From positions 806,001 to 870,000 of the forward strand of contig NZ_JADIJC010000001.1 of NCBI RefSeq assembly GCF_015278255.1: a DNA stretch of 64,000 bases, in the 5' to 3' direction. The notes below the pieces were generated by a model, which worked only from the letters and a program-made list of their open reading frames with translations, searched no databases and had not been told where the DNA came from. Below are positions 60,725-64,000 of the stretch, piece after piece (position 1 is the stretch's first letter; each line of letters opens with the position of its first letter). This DNA is from Microbacterium hibisci (GTDB lineage Bacteria > Actinomycetota > Actinomycetes > Actinomycetales > Microbacteriaceae). A program made the position numbers and the translations under genes.

Positions 60725-62119
60725 ATGGACAGCACGTTGGCGTGCCTGGCGGCATGGATGCCCCGGCAGCGGTGGTACGCCGCCAAAGGGCGTCCGCCGA
60801 GCCTGCGCCTGCTCGCGTGGTGGGACTTCGAAGTCGCCGTCGACGGCACTGGAGACCACGTGCGGGTGCGCACCTTCCTCGTGGCGGACGAAGGTGCGCT
60901 TCCGGCAGTGCTGTACCAGATCCCCGTCGTCGAGCGTGCGACCGAGACGGTGACGGCAGACCCCGACCACGTCATCGGCAGCCCGGTGCCGGGGACCACG
61001 TTCATCGACGGGCCCTTCGACCCCGCGTATGCGACCGGCCTCCTCGAGCTGATCACCCGCGGCGGCACGGCCCACGGACCGCAGGCCACCGCTGTCGGGC
61101 GACCCGCCGCCGGCGTCCCCACTTCCGCTCCGAGCGGCGCGGACCATGCGGTCGCGCGCGTGGTGAGCGGCGAACAGTCCAACACCTCCCTGATCTTCGA
61201 GGGCATCGGCACACCCGTCATCTGCAAGGTGTACCGCCAGCTGCACGCAGGATTGAACCCCGACATCGAGCTGCAGGGGGCGCTGGCCGCGGCCGGCTCG
61301 CCGCACGTGCCGCGGCCGATCGGCGCGATCGAGGGCACGTGGCCCGACATCACGACCGCGCACGGCACCGTCACGGGTTCGCTCGCCTCCGCGCAGGAGT
61401 TCCTGCCGGACGTGGAGGACGCCTGGCGTGTCGCGCTCCGCGCCGCGGCCGCGGGCGAGGACTTCCGCGAGCCCGCGCGGGCGCTCGGCGCCGCCACCGC
61501 GGACGTGCATCTGTCGCTCGCCCAGTGCTTCCCGACGCGCAGCGCCACCGCGGCCGACCGCGACGCGACCGCCGCGACGTGGGAGCGGCGCTTCGCCATC
61601 GCCAGCGCCGAGGTCCCCGCGATCGCCGGGCAGCACGACGCGGCCGCCGCGGTCTACCGCAGAGCGCTCGAGGTGCCGTGGCCGCCCCTGCAGCGGATCC
61701 ACGGTGACTACCACCTCGGCCAGGTGCTGCGCTCGCCCGACCGGGGCTGGATCGTGGTGGATTTCGAGGGCGAGCCGCTGCGCCCGATGGCCGAGCGGAC
61801 CCAGCCCGACTTCGCCCTGCGCGACGTCGCCGGCATGCTCCGGTCGTTCGACTACGTGGCCGGCTCCCTGCGCCTGGGCGACCCGGATCGCGCCGACGCC
61901 GTCCGTGCGTGGGCGCGCGACGCACGTGGCGCGTTCGTCGAGGGATACGCGGCCGTCTCCGGCACCGGCCTGGACCCCCGGCATCCGCTCCTCGCAGCCC
62001 TCGAGCTCGACAAGGCGGTGTACGAGGCGATCTACGAGGCACGCAACCGTCCGACATGGGTGGCGATCCCGCTGCGCGCCATCGCCCGGCTCGTCGAGCG
62101 GCCCGCACCCGTCGCCTGA
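60725..62119 (+). CDS. mak: Maltokinase-like aminoglycoside-phosphotransferase family kinase
   Basis: 464 aa. Phosphorylates maltose to maltose-1-phosphate, feeding the GlgE alpha-glucan pathway. N-terminal cap domain (MPRQRWYAAKGRPPSLRLLAWW), then VVSGEQSNTSLIFEG, catalytic loop QRIHGDYHLGQVL and metal site IVVDFEGEP, ending ELDKAVYEAIYEARNRPTWVAIP, all standard for Mak. No treS or glgE is adjacent. Likely under a LacI-type repressor (operator at 60667). Substrate by family, not proven. Confidence 0.88.
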   Translation: MDSTLACLAAWMPRQRWYAAKGRPPSLRLLAWWDFEVAVDGTGDHVRVRTFLVADEGALPAVLYQIPVVERATETVTADPDHVIGSPVPGTTFIDGPFDPAYATGLLELITRGGTAHGPQATAVGRPAAGVPTSAPSGADHAVARVVSGEQSNTSLIFEGIGTPVICKVYRQLHAGLNPDIELQGALAAAGSPHVPRPIGAIEGTWPDITTAHGTVTGSLASAQEFLPDVEDAWRVALRAAAAGEDFREPARALGAATADVHLSLAQCFPTRSATAADRDATAATWERRFAIASAEVPAIAGQHDAAAAVYRRALEVPWPPLQRIHGDYHLGQVLRSPDRGWIVVDFEGEPLRPMAERTQPDFALRDVAGMLRSFDYVAGSLRLGDPDRADAVRAWARDARGAFVEGYAAVSGTGLDPRHPLLAALELDKAVYEAIYEARNRPTWVAIPLRAIARLVERPAPVA

Positions 62120-62145
62120 TCCGCACGGCCCGGCCGACCGGCGGG

Positions 62146-63426
62146 TCAGCCCTCTTCGTCGAGCTCGGCCTCGTCGTCGGGTTCGTCCTCTTCGCCCTCA
62201 TCGACGGAGTGCGCGTACCAGCGGTCCCAGTCGTCCATGAGGCGCTGCACGGCCGCGTGGAAGCGCGCGGTCGCAGCGCCGGGAGCCGTGTCGCCGAAGT
62301 AGTGCGTCACCCACCGCTCGAGGCGCGCCACGGCATCGGGATCGCTCAGCAGCCGCTCGGTCTGCGCGACGATGTCGGGCGCGGCCGCGGCATCCAACCA
62401 CTCGCACGCCGACAGATAGCCGTGCGTGTCGATCGCAGCGGCCGGATCCACCGGACGCGTGATGAAGAGGGGCTTGTCGGCCGCCAGGCGGTCGTAGACC
62501 ATCGCCGAGATGTCGACGACGGCCACGTCGGCGGCGGCCAGCTGCCACCCGAGGTCCGGCCCGTCGTCGTAGACGTGCTGCGCGGATCGATCGGCGGCGT
62601 TCGCCGCCGCCAGCGCCGCGATGATGCGCTTGTTCGCCGCACCGTACGCGGGGTTCACCACACCGGAGCGCGGATGCGGGCGATAGACCACCCGGTGCCG
62701 CCCGCTCGCGAGGAGCGCCGACACGAGCGCTTCGCCGTGGCTGAGGATCGAGCCGTAGTGGGCGGACGGTCGGTCGCCTTCCCACGTCGGGGCGTACAGC
62801 ACCACGGTGCGATCGTCGGGCGTGTAGGGCAGCGTGCCGGAGTAGTGATCGGCCTGCGGGCGGCCGATCCCGATCGTGCGCCGGTCGATGTCGTAGTCCC
62901 ACAGCACGCGCGACAGGCGTTCGCGGGCCGCGTCGCCCGCGACCATCGCGTAGTCGTACGCCTTGTACTGGTTGGTGGTCATGTACATCTTGTCGGACTC
63001 GCCGTGATTGATGAACACGTGCCACCGGCGGCCGTAGCGGAACATCTGGAAGTTGCGCGTGTTCTGGTTCACGTAGAGCACGACGCGGATGTCCTGCTTG
63101 GCGATGAATCGCTCGAGGTCGCGCACGGTGGGGACGAACGCGACGGGCAGCGCACCGTCTTCCAGGAGTGCCTCGGCGCCGGTGGCGGAGCGGCTCAGCA
63201 CGACCACGGGCCAGGTCTTGGCGAGGCCGGCGAGCGGCTTGTACCACTGCCGCATCTGGTACATGTTGACCGCGCCGTCCGCGAAATACACGGCCACGCG
63301 GTAGTGGAACGGCGGGTGCTTCGGCCGGGCTGCGAGGGTGCGCCGGACATCGATGACGGCGGAGCGGTTCCGCACCGCCTTTCTGACGAGATTGATCGCC
63401 TTCTTGCCATCCGAGACCAGACCCAC
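62146..63426 (-). CDS. CDP-glycerol:glycerophosphate glycerophosphotransferase-family protein
   Basis: 426 aa. Teichoic-acid-type polymerase fold (TagF/TagB family). The C-terminal half shows VLYAPTWEGDRPSAHYGS and VVYRPHPRSG, and VVDISAMVYDRLAADKPLFITRP is the conserved nucleotide-binding end block. Likely builds poly(glycerol- or ribitol-phosphate) wall polymer. GTG start with TAGGCT 6 nt upstream (63433-63438 on the minus strand). Divergent from the GT2 gene. Confidence 0.85.
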   Translation of the reverse strand: MGLVSDGKKAINLVRKAVRNRSAVIDVRRTLAARPKHPPFHYRVAVYFADGAVNMYQMRQWYKPLAGLAKTWPVVVLSRSATGAEALLEDGALPVAFVPTVRDLERFIAKQDIRVVLYVNQNTRNFQMFRYGRRWHVFINHGESDKMYMTTNQYKAYDYAMVAGDAARERLSRVLWDYDIDRRTIGIGRPQADHYSGTLPYTPDDRTVVLYAPTWEGDRPSAHYGSILSHGEALVSALLASGRHRVVYRPHPRSGVVNPAYGAANKRIIAALAAANAADRSAQHVYDDGPDLGWQLAAADVAVVDISAMVYDRLAADKPLFITRPVDPAAAIDTHGYLSACEWLDAAAAPDIVAQTERLLSDPDAVARLERWVTHYFGDTAPGAATARFHAAVQRLMDDWDRWYAHSVDEGEEDEPDDEAELDEEG

Positions 63427-63466
63427 TCGTCCAGCCTACCCAGCGTGCCCGTGACATGATCGACGC

Positions 63467-64000
63467 GTGCATGTCGAGCAACACGGGCGCAGGGACGCTC
63501 CGATCCCTCCCCCCGGTGCCGGCGTGAGCTTCGTGATGCCCGTGCTCAACGAGCGCGACTACCTGCGCCGCGCGGTCGAAACGGTGCTGGGTCAGGATAT
63601 CGCCGGCCCGACCGAGATCATCCTCGCGCTCGGTCCGTCGACCGACGGCACCACCGAGCTCGCCCGGCAGCTCGCCGGCGATGACGACCGCATCGTGCTG
63701 ATCGACAACCCCGCCGCCGACATTCCGATCGGTCTCAACCTGGCGATCCGGGCCGGCCGGTACCCCACCGTGGTGCGCGTCGACGCGCACTCCGAGCTCG
63801 ATCCCAGCTACGCGCGCCGCGCCCTCGCGACGCTCGACCGGGTCCGCGCCGCCAACGTCGGCGGGGTCATGCGCGCCGACGGCCGCACGCCGTTCCAGCG
63901 CGCCGTGGCGCGCGCCTACAACTCCCCGATCGGCCTCGGCGGAGGCGCGTACCACGGCGGCACGCAGGAGGGCGCGGCGGAGTCCGCCTACCTGGGTGTG
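63467..64000 (+). CDS. Glycosyltransferase family 2 protein (partial at window edge)
   Basis: 178 codons seen, open at the right edge. GT-A fold: SFVMPVLNERDYLRRAVETVLGQD (N-terminal nucleotide-binding strand), then STDGTTELARQLA and the DxD-like VVRVDAHSELD. Resembles ExoA-type polysaccharide transferases. GTG start 40 nt from the divergent CDP-glycerol transferase gene, indicating a shared surface-polymer locus. Confidence 0.85.
   Translation, partial: MHVEQHGRRDAPIPPPGAGVSFVMPVLNERDYLRRAVETVLGQDIAGPTEIILALGPSTDGTTELARQLAGDDDRIVLIDNPAADIPIGLNLAIRAGRYPTVVRVDAHSELDPSYARRALATLDRVRAANVGGVMRADGRTPFQRAVARAYNSPIGLGGGAYHGGTQEGAAESAYLGV

Noticed and set aside
1..64000. CRISPR array, rRNA operon or plasmid origin
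   Set aside because: No regularly spaced repeats, no conserved rRNA stretches and no replication genes or iterons were seen on reading the sequence.

Overview
The window is high-GC DNA from an actinobacterium, most probably a member of Microbacteriaceae such as Microbacterium. This is inferred from four things: very strong G/C preference at third codon positions, many genes whose start codon lies only 6-8 nt after a TANNNT -10 box (leaderless style), a two-piece smpB/ssrA system with a FALAA-type tag, and a typical actinobacterial gene set (DUF3039, RskA anti-sigma, class F sortase, short Tad pilus locus, Ku/LigD). No species can be named from the sequence alone.

Layout. 1-425: end of a vanadium-haloperoxidase/PAP2-type gene and a strong hairpin. 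445-13946: a ~13.5 kb integrated genomic island. Its left end is a 21-bp copy of the 3' end of the tmRNA gene and its right end is the intact ssrA 3' end. A tyrosine integrase sits next to ssrA, and short direct repeats resembling integrase arm sites lie just inside both ends. The island carries one intact IS481-family element, a DUF1048 gene, an unknown gene, a lipid kinase, a small membrane protein, two GAF-ANTAR regulators, a membrane fatty-acid desaturase, a coupled glycan operon (GT4, helical-toroid protein, GH130) and a second GT4. 13927-21125: tmRNA, then SDR oxidoreductases and small membrane proteins (DUF2231, DUF2243, CtaG-like), a phytoene-dehydrogenase-like flavoprotein and an SRPBCC protein, many overlapping by ATGA. 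21255-24065: an ECF sigma / RskA-type anti-sigma unit in one operon with a class F sortase and a DUF4397 surface protein. 24227-30560: SIMPL protein, smpB, ftsX, ftsE, prfB, an MFS transporter and a small Cys-rich protein. 30567-36497: an HTH regulator divergent from a 1281-aa secreted subtilase, then a RIO-type kinase with an upstream 20-codon ORF. 36646-43833: a large secreted Ig-like protein, a response regulator with a degenerate receiver, and a Tad pilus operon (tadA, tadB, tadC, small pilin, two TadE-like, one TadE/G-like). 44091-54921: GNAT, small membrane proteins, tRNA-Leu(TAG), DedA, Ku/LigD end-joining pair, CDF exporter, rdgB-rph, murI, pncB and DUF3039. 54972-64000: ABC export pair, nucleotidyltransferase, unknown genes, a maltokinase with a LacI-type operator, and a divergent CDP-glycerol transferase / GT2 pair suggesting a wall- or surface-polymer locus continuing past the edge.

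How genes work together. SmpB and tmRNA are the two halves of trans-translation. FtsE/FtsX is the septal ABC complex. Sigma, anti-sigma, sortase and DUF4397 look like a self-contained envelope-stress/surface module. Ku and LigD are divergent partners for non-homologous end joining. RNase PH and RdgB overlap and are co-translated. The least understood module is the island's glycan operon with its accompanying lipid genes and ANTAR regulators.
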